DNA of 48,266 nt from positions 1 through 48,266 of IMG/VR virus record IMGVR_UViG_3300035232_000630. One strand, given 5' to 3'. The number at the start of each line of letters is the position of its first letter. The stretch's first letter is position 1. Of the stretch, positions 38,978 through 47,125 are shown piece after piece. Both the position numbers and the translations under genes were made by a program. The notes below the pieces were generated by a model. It saw nothing but the letters and a program-made list of their open reading frames with translations. It had not been told where the DNA came from and searched no databases. The DNA is from a virus.

Positions 38978-39806
38978 ACTCTACCTTTTTATCTTTATAC
39001 TTTGACACTAATAAGTTAGTAATATTTCCAACTACAGTAGTAGGTGTTACACCGCCGCTTGAACTTGTTATAAAGACCTCGTCAGCAGAGTTGAACATAG
39101 ACTGTGTTATAGGCATTCTTTTAAATGCAATATTATTTTCATTAGCAATGTCTTCAACTACACTCATAGTAATACCTTTTAAAACATTCTTATCTGCTGT
39201 ATAGATTGAACCATCTTTAACAATACCCACATTAAATCCCGGTCCTTCTGTTACATGGCCATCTATATCAATAAGCACAGTAGTATCAAATCCAGCAGGT
39301 GTGTTACGCTGACTCAAAGTTAAATCAATCCAAGCCATGTTTTTATATTCTTGTCCGTAGTAATCATCATTAACTCTATTTGTATGTTTATCTAAATATA
39401 ATCTCACTAACGGAGACTTTGCTATAGGATAACTTGGCTTTATATACATAGCAAAATTTACAGGACAATTTTCTAAATCTCTTGGATTACCACTAGGCGG
39501 AAATCCTCTCCAGATTAAAAACCATACAAATGCATTATCAATTGGATTGCGATTTGCTAGTTCTTTAATAACCTCTAGAGGATCAGTCCATTCAGGATCA
39601 GGTAATTTTAACCCGTATCGTTCTGCACTATTTTTAAATCTTTGCAAGTGTCTTTCATAACAAAATGCTTTGCCGTTATATACAGGCATAACATCATATG
39701 TAGCATCACAGTGAATGAAACCGAAGTCAAGAATACTTGGCCCAATTTCTCCTAGTGGCTTATATTCACCGTTTTTATATGCTATTAAATCTAATACGTT
39801 AGTCAT
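38961..39806 (-). CDS. class IV PLP aminotransferase (BCAT/DAAT/ADCL type)
   Basis: A 281-residue enzyme. K155 in EYKNMAWIDL is the PLP-binding Lys. E187 in HVTEGPGFNVG and the segment TADKNVLKGITMSVVEDIA follow the class IV fold, at the family's normal length. Members transaminate branched-chain or D-amino acids, or cleave aminodeoxychorismate. The phage enzyme could supply or remove an amino group on the island's product. The frame begins with TTG-ATG; ATG 39806 after AAAGGT is the likely start. Confidence 0.85.
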   Translation of the reverse strand: MTNVLDLIAYKNGEYKPLGEIGPSILDFGFIHCDATYDVMPVYNGKAFCYERHLQRFKNSAERYGLKLPDPEWTDPLEVIKELANRNPIDNAFVWFLIWRGFPPSGNPRDLENCPVNFAMYIKPSYPIAKSPLVRLYLDKHTNRVNDDYYGQEYKNMAWIDLTLSQRNTPAGFDTTVLIDIDGHVTEGPGFNVGIVKDGSIYTADKNVLKGITMSVVEDIANENNIAFKRMPITQSMFNSADEVFITSSSGGVTPTTVVGNITNLLVSKYKDKKVEYGTLL

Positions 39807-40056
39807 CAAAATGTACCTTTTGTAGTTGAGGGTCGTCAGGCAATTTTTTCTTAAGTACTTTAAGACGATTGATACGCCACTCTAACAATTTAAAGTCAAG
39901 TACCCAAGGAAAAATTGCATGAACTAAACTTCCTATACAAACTAGTAATAGGAAAAAGAATTCGTTAATTGCAAGTCTAAAATGCCACCAATACCCTGCA
40001 TTAGGTTTACCGGCCTTTGTCTTTGCTTCTTGCAAGTGTTTAAAATTATACCACAT
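39799..40056 (-). CDS. small single-span membrane protein
   Basis: An 85-residue protein with one hydrophobic segment (about residues 33-50, FFFLLLVCIGSLVHAIFPW) between a basic, aromatic N-terminus and a charged C-terminus. The 'HAIFP' ending of the segment resembles small capsule- or envelope-associated phage proteins. It may anchor neighbouring enzymes or their product at the membrane. A promoter-like sequence lies upstream inside the GNAT-like gene. Confidence 0.55.
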   Translation of the reverse strand: MWYNFKHLQEAKTKAGKPNAGYWWHFRLAINEFFFLLLVCIGSLVHAIFPWVLDFKLLEWRINRLKVLKKKLPDDPQLQKVHFDD

Positions 40057-40597
40057 AATTACCTTTCAGCAAACTTCTACGCCTAGTGTATTCTTTAATA
40101 TTTAATTTCCAGACGGTTTGTTCAGTATAGTATAACACTATTTCACTATGCTTGTCAAGTATTTTTTGTTTAGCTAGTAAGCCCATTAGTCTGTGATTCC
40201 TGGAAGATTTGCCGTTAGAGTGATCATGGTGTGTATTAGTAGTAATATATAACTGATCACTAGGGCACCATTCAATAAACTTAGGTATCATTTCTCTCTG
40301 TGTAATACTGTTCCAATCGCCTTTACCTAGTCCTTTAAATGTATCAGTCTGAGGTAATTCGCATCCCCTAAACATTATACGCCAAGCATTAGGTGAAACT
40401 TCTGGCAAAGGGTGGCAGCCTGCTACTGCTATTATTTTGTTATCTTTAATTGCACAAAAGTATTCGCCTTGTTCTTTACACCATAATAACTTCATTGTTT
40501 CTAAAGATTTGTTATTTTCATATTTTAATTCTAAACACTTATTACAAAACTGTTGAAGCATACTAAGATGTTTATCTTTTATTATTTCTATTTTCAT
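40046..40597 (-). CDS. GNAT-like acetyltransferase (tentative)
   Basis: A 183-residue protein whose centre (YFCAIKDNKIIAVAGCHPLPE) looks like the paired strands of a GNAT fold, with helices before and after. The acetyl-CoA-binding QxxGxG/A motif is not clear; a KGLGKGDW segment may substitute. It overlaps the membrane-protein gene and the AspH-like gene. The call is tentative, since it could be a phage-specific fold. Confidence 0.4.
   Translation of the reverse strand: MKIEIIKDKHLSMLQQFCNKCLELKYENNKSLETMKLLWCKEQGEYFCAIKDNKIIAVAGCHPLPEVSPNAWRIMFRGCELPQTDTFKGLGKGDWNSITQREMIPKFIEWCPSDQLYITTNTHHDHSNGKSSRNHRLMGLLAKQKILDKHSEIVLYYTEQTVWKLNIKEYTRRRSLLKGNYVV
40129..40158 (-). promoter_or_regulatory. 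sigma70-like promoter inside the GNAT-like gene
   Basis: On the minus strand TTGACA (40153-40158) and TATACT (40129-40134) are 18 bases apart. It would drive the membrane-protein, aminotransferase and downstream genes. Confidence 0.5.
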
Positions 40598-41220
40598 TAT
40601 TTTTGTTCAAAGTTATCTGTTATAATCTTAAACGAGTCTTCGTTTAATGCTACATTAGCTACTAACCAATAACTTGGTAGTGTAGATGTATTAAATAATG
40701 AATGTACTTTTGCAGTATCTAAAAAATATAGTTTTCCTTGTTGCCAGTTGAGAAGTTTATCTTCTAGAATAAAAGGACATTGATTTACTAACGGAGAAAT
40801 AAGACGTACACTATTAAAATTACTACCTCTAAAGTCTCTATGCTTTGGAAAAAATCCTCCGGGATCTAGTTTAAGTATATGTGTACGAAATATATGAGCT
40901 TTGTATGGTCCTAAAAAATCTTGTATTTTCTCATTTTCTAAAAATGCAGGAGTCGGAACATTAAATTCTGACTCTTCAATAGTTGTATTATTTTCTATAT
41001 TATACTGATGTAAACTATCAAGATCCGGAATACCTGTCATACCGCCATCATAACTAGTAAGACTAAGCCCCCATCTATTAAAATTATTTCTTGGGTTATA
41101 CTTAACATAGGTAAAATTTTCTTCTGTCCATTTTATATACTTGTTTGCACCAAACTCATCTTTAGATTTAAGACTTATTTGATTACCATATTGTGTTAGT
41201 AAGGAATATAAATTGTGCAT
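40597..41220 (-). CDS. aspartyl/asparaginyl beta-hydroxylase-like oxygenase
   Basis: A protein of about 207 residues. FFPKHRDFRG gives an H-x-D pair, followed by VRLISPLVNQC and a distal His in DTAKVHSLFNTS, the layout of AspH-type 2OG oxygenases. The frame is open from TTG 41244, but ATG 41220 (MHNLYSLL) is the more natural start. It is divergent from the plus-strand radical SAM gene at 41277. Such enzymes hydroxylate peptide side chains or small molecules; the target is unknown. Confidence 0.6.
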   Translation of the reverse strand: MHNLYSLLTQYGNQISLKSKDEFGANKYIKWTEENFTYVKYNPRNNFNRWGLSLTSYDGGMTGIPDLDSLHQYNIENNTTIEESEFNVPTPAFLENEKIQDFLGPYKAHIFRTHILKLDPGGFFPKHRDFRGSNFNSVRLISPLVNQCPFILEDKLLNWQQGKLYFLDTAKVHSLFNTSTLPSYWLVANVALNEDSFKIITDNFEQK

Positions 41221-41276
41221 ACTAATAATTATCACATATAGCAAAGTGTAGCAATAAAGGTGGATAACTACAGTAT

Positions 41277-42263
41277 ATGGACTTTAAACGATTATCAATA
41301 GAAAAATGGAACACTGACTATACTATTCAGTGGAGACCTCTTGACATGTGCAACTACGATTGTAGCTACTGTAGTCCTAGCAATCATTTAGCTATTAATA
41401 AAAAACAAATTCCAAAAGTAGATACTCTTATAGAAGCATCTATAAAACTACGCAATAGTATTCCTATTGATAAGGAAACAATGATTGTTATTACCGGTGG
41501 AGAACCTTTCTTAATACCTAATATTGACAAATGGTTAAAATATCTATCAGATAACAACTTTCATATTATGATGTTTACAAATGGTAGTATGCCTTTAAAA
41601 ATGTACGAAAAATGTAGAGATACGTTTTCTTTTAAAAATTTAGAGATGAAAATAAGTTTTCATCCTGAAACTGCTGATATAAAACAAATTGTAAATCTTG
41701 CAGTTATGATTAAAGACTCTGGTGGTGATATTGAAATAAGAGCCATGCTTGTAAAAAGTCTTTTTCACAAAGTGAATGAGTTAGAACAACAACTACTAAA
41801 ACATAATATTCCAACTGTAAAGTTACCGGTATTTCCTTTATACAATAAACAAACAAAAACATTTAATCAGCCATATGAATCAAGTAGATATTTAAAAGGG
41901 TATAAGCAATCCATAGGAAATGACGGATACTTTACTAACGAAGAACTTATACAACTAGATAACTTAAAAGATAATACACAAGATTATCTACCTGACGTTT
42001 TATTAGATGATAAACGTATGCCGTTGTCAAAGTTTATTGCAAGGGGTATGAATAAATTTCAAGGCTGGCAATGTGAAGTTGTAAAACGTAAATTACTTAT
42101 AGAAGCAGATGGTAGAATGAAACACGGTGTATGCGGTAACGAAGGAGTTATTGGTAACATATTTACTGATGATGTTCCAATTTTCAAAGATACTACGACA
42201 ACTTGTAAACAAGAACAATGTCATGTAGCAGAAGAAGTAATGATTACTAAATTTTACGCTTAG
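41277..42263 (+). CDS. radical SAM enzyme with C-terminal Cys cluster (inverted in island)
   Basis: A 328-residue radical SAM protein with MCNYDCSYC (C25, C29, C32) and ITGGEP (GGEP at 74-77). The C-terminal 75 residues carry GWQCEVVKRKLLIEADGRMKHGVCG and CKQEQC, an SPASM-like set of four or more Cys for an auxiliary iron-sulfur cluster. It is most similar in layout to the minus-strand gene at 42247-43359, with which it converges, overlapping by 17 bases at the 3' ends. It is the only plus-strand gene in the island. AAAGGTGG lies 13 bases before the ATG. Reaction unknown. Confidence 0.85.
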   Translation: MDFKRLSIEKWNTDYTIQWRPLDMCNYDCSYCSPSNHLAINKKQIPKVDTLIEASIKLRNSIPIDKETMIVITGGEPFLIPNIDKWLKYLSDNNFHIMMFTNGSMPLKMYEKCRDTFSFKNLEMKISFHPETADIKQIVNLAVMIKDSGGDIEIRAMLVKSLFHKVNELEQQLLKHNIPTVKLPVFPLYNKQTKTFNQPYESSRYLKGYKQSIGNDGYFTNEELIQLDNLKDNTQDYLPDVLLDDKRMPLSKFIARGMNKFQGWQCEVVKRKLLIEADGRMKHGVCGNEGVIGNIFTDDVPIFKDTTTTCKQEQCHVAEEVMITKFYA

Positions 42264-43359
42264 GTATTTTTGAATCAGCTGAACTTACACAACTTTTTGT
42301 AATACAAGTTTTAGGTGTCTTAAACAGCTCGAAACCTGTTTCTATGTTGCCTAGTGGTGCATCATGGCACGAATAGCTTCTTTTTACCGAACCGTCAGGC
42401 TCGCGTATTATAAGTCCGCTGTAACCGGCATTGCATGCCCATCCTTCAAAATTGTTAAAATTAAAGGCATTAAAGCGTTCTGCTTGGTCCATATAGTGCT
42501 TATTACCTTTAGAGTCTTTTAGTTCAACTTGCATATGCCAAGGTACACTAGCATCATTTTTACCATCTACATCATGTGGAATTTTAAAAGTTGGTTTAGG
42601 ACGACCGGCCCACTTGCGTTTACTTTCTGTGTATGCACGTTGTGGCATACCGTTATATAACCGTTTTAGGTCCTCCGGTTTGTATCCATCAACCACCCTA
42701 CTAGCAGTAGGGTCTGATTGCGGCTTGAGTGTAACGTTGATTCCTTGCTCGTGGAAGAACAGAGCGTTCTCCCAATCTCTTTCAAACCAGTCTGGAACCA
42801 TAACCATATTGATTGTAACTTGTACATCGTGCTCCTGACAGAAGATTAGTTTATCTGCAAAGTCTTGCATCTTCTCAATACTATTTACGTGTTCTGTATG
42901 TAAACTTGCTGTAATACTTGCTCTATGGAAAGGCTTAACACGCTCTACATACTGTTCGTGCCACTTCATGTTACGTGACATGTTTGTTGTCATATGCACA
43001 GAGGTATAATTAGTGTTGCTAACATCATCAGCCAAATGTTGTAAGATGTCCAAGTATCCTGGATGGAATGTAGGCTCACCACCACTTAAACTAAAATGAA
43101 AACTATTAAACCCATTATCACGTGCTTGCCTCTTTATCTCATCAATAGTTGCTAAACACAATTCTGTAGGTCTATGGTCTTTTCTATCTGACCTAGCATA
43201 AGGCCAACAGTAGGAGCATTTGTAGTTGCAGAATCTTCCCAATAACCAACTGACTGTAAAGGTGTCACGATATAGCAAAGTACGCTGACCAACACTAACG
43301 ATATCGTCAAAAGGTATCTTAGTAAAATCATAATTTGACCATTTTAAATCTTCATTCAT
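42247..43359 (-). CDS. radical SAM enzyme with C-terminal Cys cluster
   Basis: A 370-residue radical SAM protein with RFCNYKCSYCW (C44, C48, C51) and SLSGGEP (GGEP at 93-96). The C-terminal region GWACNAGYSGLII, YSCHDAPLGNI and CITKSC is a candidate auxiliary-cluster (SPASM/twitch-like) domain. It is a paralogue of the plus-strand gene at 41277. It has its own promoter and an ATG start at 43359. SPASM enzymes often modify peptides, but small-molecule reactions are also known. Confidence 0.87.
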   Translation of the reverse strand: MNEDLKWSNYDFTKIPFDDIVSVGQRTLLYRDTFTVSWLLGRFCNYKCSYCWPYARSDRKDHRPTELCLATIDEIKRQARDNGFNSFHFSLSGGEPTFHPGYLDILQHLADDVSNTNYTSVHMTTNMSRNMKWHEQYVERVKPFHRASITASLHTEHVNSIEKMQDFADKLIFCQEHDVQVTINMVMVPDWFERDWENALFFHEQGINVTLKPQSDPTASRVVDGYKPEDLKRLYNGMPQRAYTESKRKWAGRPKPTFKIPHDVDGKNDASVPWHMQVELKDSKGNKHYMDQAERFNAFNFNNFEGWACNAGYSGLIIREPDGSVKRSYSCHDAPLGNIETGFELFKTPKTCITKSCVSSADSKIPKRKI

Positions 43360-43364
43360 AGTTT

Positions 43365-43393
43365 ATTATAGCACCTTCTATTTAGTTAGTCAA
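43365..43393 (-). promoter_or_regulatory. sigma70-type promoter for a radical SAM gene
   Basis: On the minus strand TTGACT (43388-43393) and TATAAT (43365-43370) are exactly 17 bases apart, overlapping the end of the upstream radical SAM gene and placed right before the start at 43359. The leader would be nearly absent, so it may serve as an internal promoter for this and downstream genes. Confidence 0.6.
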
Positions 43394-44425
43394 TGGTAGA
43401 TATTTTCCGGTTTCTAATAATCCCACACAGTTACACTCGGGCATCCAAGTACGACAAGTCATTTCGTGTGTTGGTGCTTTATATTTTTTAACAAAGTCTC
43501 TAGCAAATATATTAGTATCAGGACCAACACGAGCAGTACAAGATAATCTGCCCATATCTCCGTTATAATCAATCTCAAGCCATTCTTGCGGTGCTAAACA
43601 TTTATAGCCAGAAAATGTTCCTTCAAGAGAATTTTTTTGTGACACAGGAAAAAATCGTTCAACGCCGGTTTCTTTAGTTTCAATAGTATGCGGTGTTATC
43701 AATGTCCGACGCACAAGAGCTTCTGGTAGCTGTTCTATTAGAGGTGTTGAATTTCGATCTTTCTTAGCAACATATTCACTAACTAAATTATTTACTATGT
43801 CGTGTTGCTCCTGTGTTAAAGGAGTAAATGCATCATTTCTTGATGTGCGCCTAAGTGTATTAATTACTACATTACAAAGACCGTACTCTGGTGCAGTTGT
43901 AAACATTAAAGATTTATATTTTGCAATCGCATCATCAAAATTTTGAGATCCTAGCATTACACTAAATGTTACAGTGCGACATTTTCCGTTAACTGCTTTT
44001 AGTAAATCAATATTATGTTGGATATCGGATTCAGGATGTACTGAAACAATAAGCCGATGCACATACTGTATATTTTTTTCCCACCAAGCAATAGGTCTTG
44101 TTCCGTTTGTAACTACACCTACGTAACTATTATCATCTGCATTTGCCATAACTGATAATAGTTTTCCAAAACCTTTTTGTGCAGTAGGCTCTCCTCCTGT
44201 AAGGTTCCATCGTATTTGCCTATTAGGGTCTCCCTTTCGTACTTCTTTTACTAAATGAGTAATATTTTTTATAAGTGTATCATCTACTACAGGCGGTCGA
44301 TGCGTTCCTAAATTAGCATGATCAAAACAATATGCACATTTAAAATTACACCAATTGCCCATCATCCATGAAATACATATGTGTGCATTTGTAACTCTTA
44401 AAACTTTATTGCCGTTATATTTCAC
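43382..44425 (-). CDS. radical SAM enzyme
   Basis: A 347-residue protein with NWCNFKCAYCF (C26, C30, C33) and NLTGGEP (GGEP at 77-80). The C-terminal part (GYKCLAPQEWLEIDYNGDMG, LSCTARVG, CRTWMPECNC) holds additional Cys that could ligate an auxiliary cluster. Translation starts at GTG 44425, overlapping the upstream stop (GTGA). It is clearly related to the other radical SAM proteins here, though diverged. Substrate unknown. Confidence 0.86.
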   Translation of the reverse strand: MKYNGNKVLRVTNAHICISWMMGNWCNFKCAYCFDHANLGTHRPPVVDDTLIKNITHLVKEVRKGDPNRQIRWNLTGGEPTAQKGFGKLLSVMANADDNSYVGVVTNGTRPIAWWEKNIQYVHRLIVSVHPESDIQHNIDLLKAVNGKCRTVTFSVMLGSQNFDDAIAKYKSLMFTTAPEYGLCNVVINTLRRTSRNDAFTPLTQEQHDIVNNLVSEYVAKKDRNSTPLIEQLPEALVRRTLITPHTIETKETGVERFFPVSQKNSLEGTFSGYKCLAPQEWLEIDYNGDMGRLSCTARVGPDTNIFARDFVKKYKAPTHEMTCRTWMPECNCVGLLETGKYLPLTN

Positions 44426-45570
44426 TGTGCATATTCCTTTGCTAGATTATACATTTCTAAGTTTACATCTTCAAAACTACAACCTTGATAGGAATCTAAA
44501 ATAGTTACTGATTTTAAAAAACTAGTTAATTCGTTATCAGTTTGTATATCTGCTAGTAAAGACTTATTAAACATCCGTTCTCTTTTTGAATTTCCATCTA
44601 ACATCCATTTTTTTCTTTCTTCAATAGGAAGTTGATACACTGACAAATAATTAGGATGTTCAAGAAAATTAAAGTACACTTCTATATTATGGTCATTTGC
44701 AAAATGTAAAAACTCTTTAGCGTGATTTACATTTTGGATTGATACTGTATTATTAATATTTAATGTAACTGGAGTGTCTTTCCATTTTAAAATAGTATTA
44801 TAGATTTGATCCCAAACTACTCCCCATCTAATAACACTAGCTAAGTCACCTATTGCATCTAAGCTCAAAGTAATTGATACTCTTGGAAATGATAACAATG
44901 TTTCTAATGTTTTGTCTTTAGGCCATACACTTGCGTTTGTAAAAATATTTAAATCTAATTCATCTTTATCTTCTACTTCATCATATAATTTTTCTATAAA
45001 CCAGTCTATATTTTTTGAATAAAACGGCTCGCCACCTAAAACTTTAACTTTACGCATTTTAGAAAAATCAGTATTAGTAATTACTTTTTTAAACTGTTCT
45101 GCAAATTCCTTTGGTGTTTTTCTATAAACCTTTCCATGAGTTTGAATCCGTTGTTTTGCAAATGCATTTAGTACAGGTTTTGCCGATACCCATTTACTGC
45201 TTGCATCAGTACCACAAGACCTACACATCATATTACATGTATAATCTAAAGCAATTTCCATGTCCTGTATGTATCCAGGATGTATTCGTGTTTTTTGATA
45301 AAAGTCTTCTGAATAGGTTCTTCTACTTTCTTGGTTAGTTGCTTCTTTCTTCCAACACGAAGCACAAGCAACTGAATCAATATTATTTTCAATATCAAAT
45401 TTTATTTTTTCATAAGGACTATTGTTATGCAATTTATCTAACGTATCTACATCAAATATAGTAGGCAATGGATTATCGCTATCTCTCTGATACTTGCAAC
45501 AAGGCCAAAGCTCTCCCTTTGGATCAACTACTGATACTCCTACTTTACTATGTACACATGATCTTATCAT
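44422..45570 (-). CDS. radical SAM protein with N-terminal twitch/SPASM-like Cys domain
   Basis: A 382-residue protein in which the extra Cys domain comes first: GELWPCCKY (C24, C25) and ACASCWKKE (C69, C72). The radical SAM motif TCNMMCRSC (C112, C116, C119) follows, with VLGGEPFY later. This swapped order is known in 'twitch' radical SAM proteins of phages and marine bacteria. The C-terminal 150 residues complete the barrel. It overlaps the PP-loop gene upstream and the radical SAM gene downstream, so translation is coupled. Confidence 0.85.
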   Translation of the reverse strand: MIRSCVHSKVGVSVVDPKGELWPCCKYQRDSDNPLPTIFDVDTLDKLHNNSPYEKIKFDIENNIDSVACASCWKKEATNQESRRTYSEDFYQKTRIHPGYIQDMEIALDYTCNMMCRSCGTDASSKWVSAKPVLNAFAKQRIQTHGKVYRKTPKEFAEQFKKVITNTDFSKMRKVKVLGGEPFYSKNIDWFIEKLYDEVEDKDELDLNIFTNASVWPKDKTLETLLSFPRVSITLSLDAIGDLASVIRWGVVWDQIYNTILKWKDTPVTLNINNTVSIQNVNHAKEFLHFANDHNIEVYFNFLEHPNYLSVYQLPIEERKKWMLDGNSKRERMFNKSLLADIQTDNELTSFLKSVTILDSYQGCSFEDVNLEMYNLAKEYAQ

Positions 45571-46376
45571 TTTATGTTATTTTGCTCCATAGCCCAATTT
45601 CTTTCTTCACACCAATAACACACTCCGCAAGTTACTGAAATATCATCTCCTCGTTCATAGGAAAATTCTTTAATAATTTTATCGTCAACTTGATCTTCAA
45701 ATACTTCTATACTACCTTCGCAAGACCTTGTTAAGTTAAATAAATCCATTATATCATGATCAATATACTGTTTTACTACCCAATCTTTTGACATGTATAT
45801 AAATGGCTGAGATTCAATATTTTTATAATGAACAAATTGAAACGGATCTATTTCTTCTCTATTTCTATTTTTATATTCACCGGCTCTTGAAGCATAAGGA
45901 TAATGACTAGTAGTTGCATTATAGTGCATATCAATATATAATGTCTCTACAAGATATTTTCTGTATTCATCTATTTCAACATATTCTGCTGTTCTTTCTT
46001 CACCTGCTAAACTATATTCTTCATATTTTTCTGGAATGAAATTTCTATGTAATATTACTGTTGAATGAAAATTATTAGTATAATAATTTGTTAGCCAATC
46101 TATAACTCTATCAGAAACATCAAGTTGCCAAGGCTTAGTCTTCCAACATCTAACATGATTAATTATATGTACTTCACAATGTTGATTTCGTTTTTTTAGT
46201 TCAGTCATTAATAGATAAGCTAGTAATGCACTATCAGCACCGCCGCTTAGATCAATAGAAACTCTAGTAACCCAATCATCTAATACAATTGGTAATCCAC
46301 CTACGTTAAAAAAGTTTCCTGCACTGCTTTTTAAAAATGCGTTATTAATATCTTTTATATCGTGTGTATAAATCAT
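45567..46376 (-). CDS. PP-loop ATPase with QueC-like C-terminal Cys4 site (copy B)
   Basis: A 269-residue N-type ATP pyrophosphatase. SGGADS at 44-49 is the PP-loop, in the strand VSIDLSGGADSALLAYLL. At the C-terminus C219 and then CGVCYWCEER (C250, C253, C256) form the C...CxxCxxC-x-ER pattern of the QueC zinc site. QueC uses ATP to turn 7-carboxy-7-deazaguanine into preQ0. Overall similarity beyond these motifs is not obvious, and the partner gene at 46373 is a second copy. The enzymes may activate a carboxylate in the island's product instead. Confidence 0.7.
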   Translation of the reverse strand: MIYTHDIKDINNAFLKSSAGNFFNVGGLPIVLDDWVTRVSIDLSGGADSALLAYLLMTELKKRNQHCEVHIINHVRCWKTKPWQLDVSDRVIDWLTNYYTNNFHSTVILHRNFIPEKYEEYSLAGEERTAEYVEIDEYRKYLVETLYIDMHYNATTSHYPYASRAGEYKNRNREEIDPFQFVHYKNIESQPFIYMSKDWVVKQYIDHDIMDLFNLTRSCEGSIEVFEDQVDDKIIKEFSYERGDDISVTCGVCYWCEERNWAMEQNNIK

Positions 46377-47125
46377 TTAAACCTCCTAAATGCCCAGTAT
46401 CTTTCTATACAAGGAAAACAATTATTTTCACAATGGCTGTGTTCATCTAATGTTGTATATGTCTCGTCTGTGTAGTCTGCACAAGAAATTGTAAACGGGA
46501 ATAAACTTTCCATTAAATCTAATTTTTCGTATTCGTTAGCTACGGCCTTTTTGGTACATTCACTAAAAGGACTATTACATAATAAATCTGTAGTGTTATT
46601 AACTATACTAATAGGATCTGTATTTAACTCTATATCTCTTTTACTATCTCTTTTTTCTATATGATAAAATCCTTTTGTTATATCTTTGTAATGATTAACT
46701 GAAGGATAATTATATTCCATACTATCGTATTTTTCATAATTCCATCGCATTAAACTTTTAGAAAGTTTTTCTAATGGTGGATTAATTGTCATTCCCGTAT
46801 ATACTATGTCTAATTTATTTTGTTTATGAAAATTTAAAACAGCATTATTTAATAGTTGTTCGTATTCTGAATGTGGGCCTTCAACAAAGATATGTTGTGT
46901 AGGAGATACACCTGTTAAAACTTTTACTATTAATGCAATACGATTTGCATTGTCTCTATAAAATGGCTTTTTATCAGATACTAATGTAATTGGAAATATA
47001 TTAGTATTTGTACCTTTATAAAATTCACATATCTTATAATAAAGTAAACTACTATCAGTCCCGCCTGATAATTTTACAGCAACATTTTTAAAATTTTTGT
47101 TAAAATAATACGTTGGAGTTTTCAT
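46373..47125 (-). CDS. PP-loop ATPase with QueC-like C-terminal Cys4 site (copy A)
   Basis: A 250-residue PP-loop protein with SGGTDSS at 20-26 and C-terminal Cys at C215, C232, C236 and C239 (HCENNCFPCIERYWAF), again resembling the QueC zinc-binding end. It is a diverged paralogue of the next gene and overlaps both neighbours. It could adenylate a carboxylate or a nucleobase. A role in 7-deazaguanine synthesis with the QueD- and QueE-like genes is possible, but it is far from them and inside a radical SAM cluster. Confidence 0.7.
   Translation of the reverse strand: MKTPTYYFNKNFKNVAVKLSGGTDSSLLYYKICEFYKGTNTNIFPITLVSDKKPFYRDNANRIALIVKVLTGVSPTQHIFVEGPHSEYEQLLNNAVLNFHKQNKLDIVYTGMTINPPLEKLSKSLMRWNYEKYDSMEYNYPSVNHYKDITKGFYHIEKRDSKRDIELNTDPISIVNNTTDLLCNSPFSECTKKAVANEYEKLDLMESLFPFTISCADYTDETYTTLDEHSHCENNCFPCIERYWAFRRFK

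Noticed and set aside
45567-47125. Asparagine synthetase identity for the PP-loop genes
   Set aside because: There is no glutaminase domain, and the C-terminal Cys4 pattern with ER fits QueC-like proteins better.
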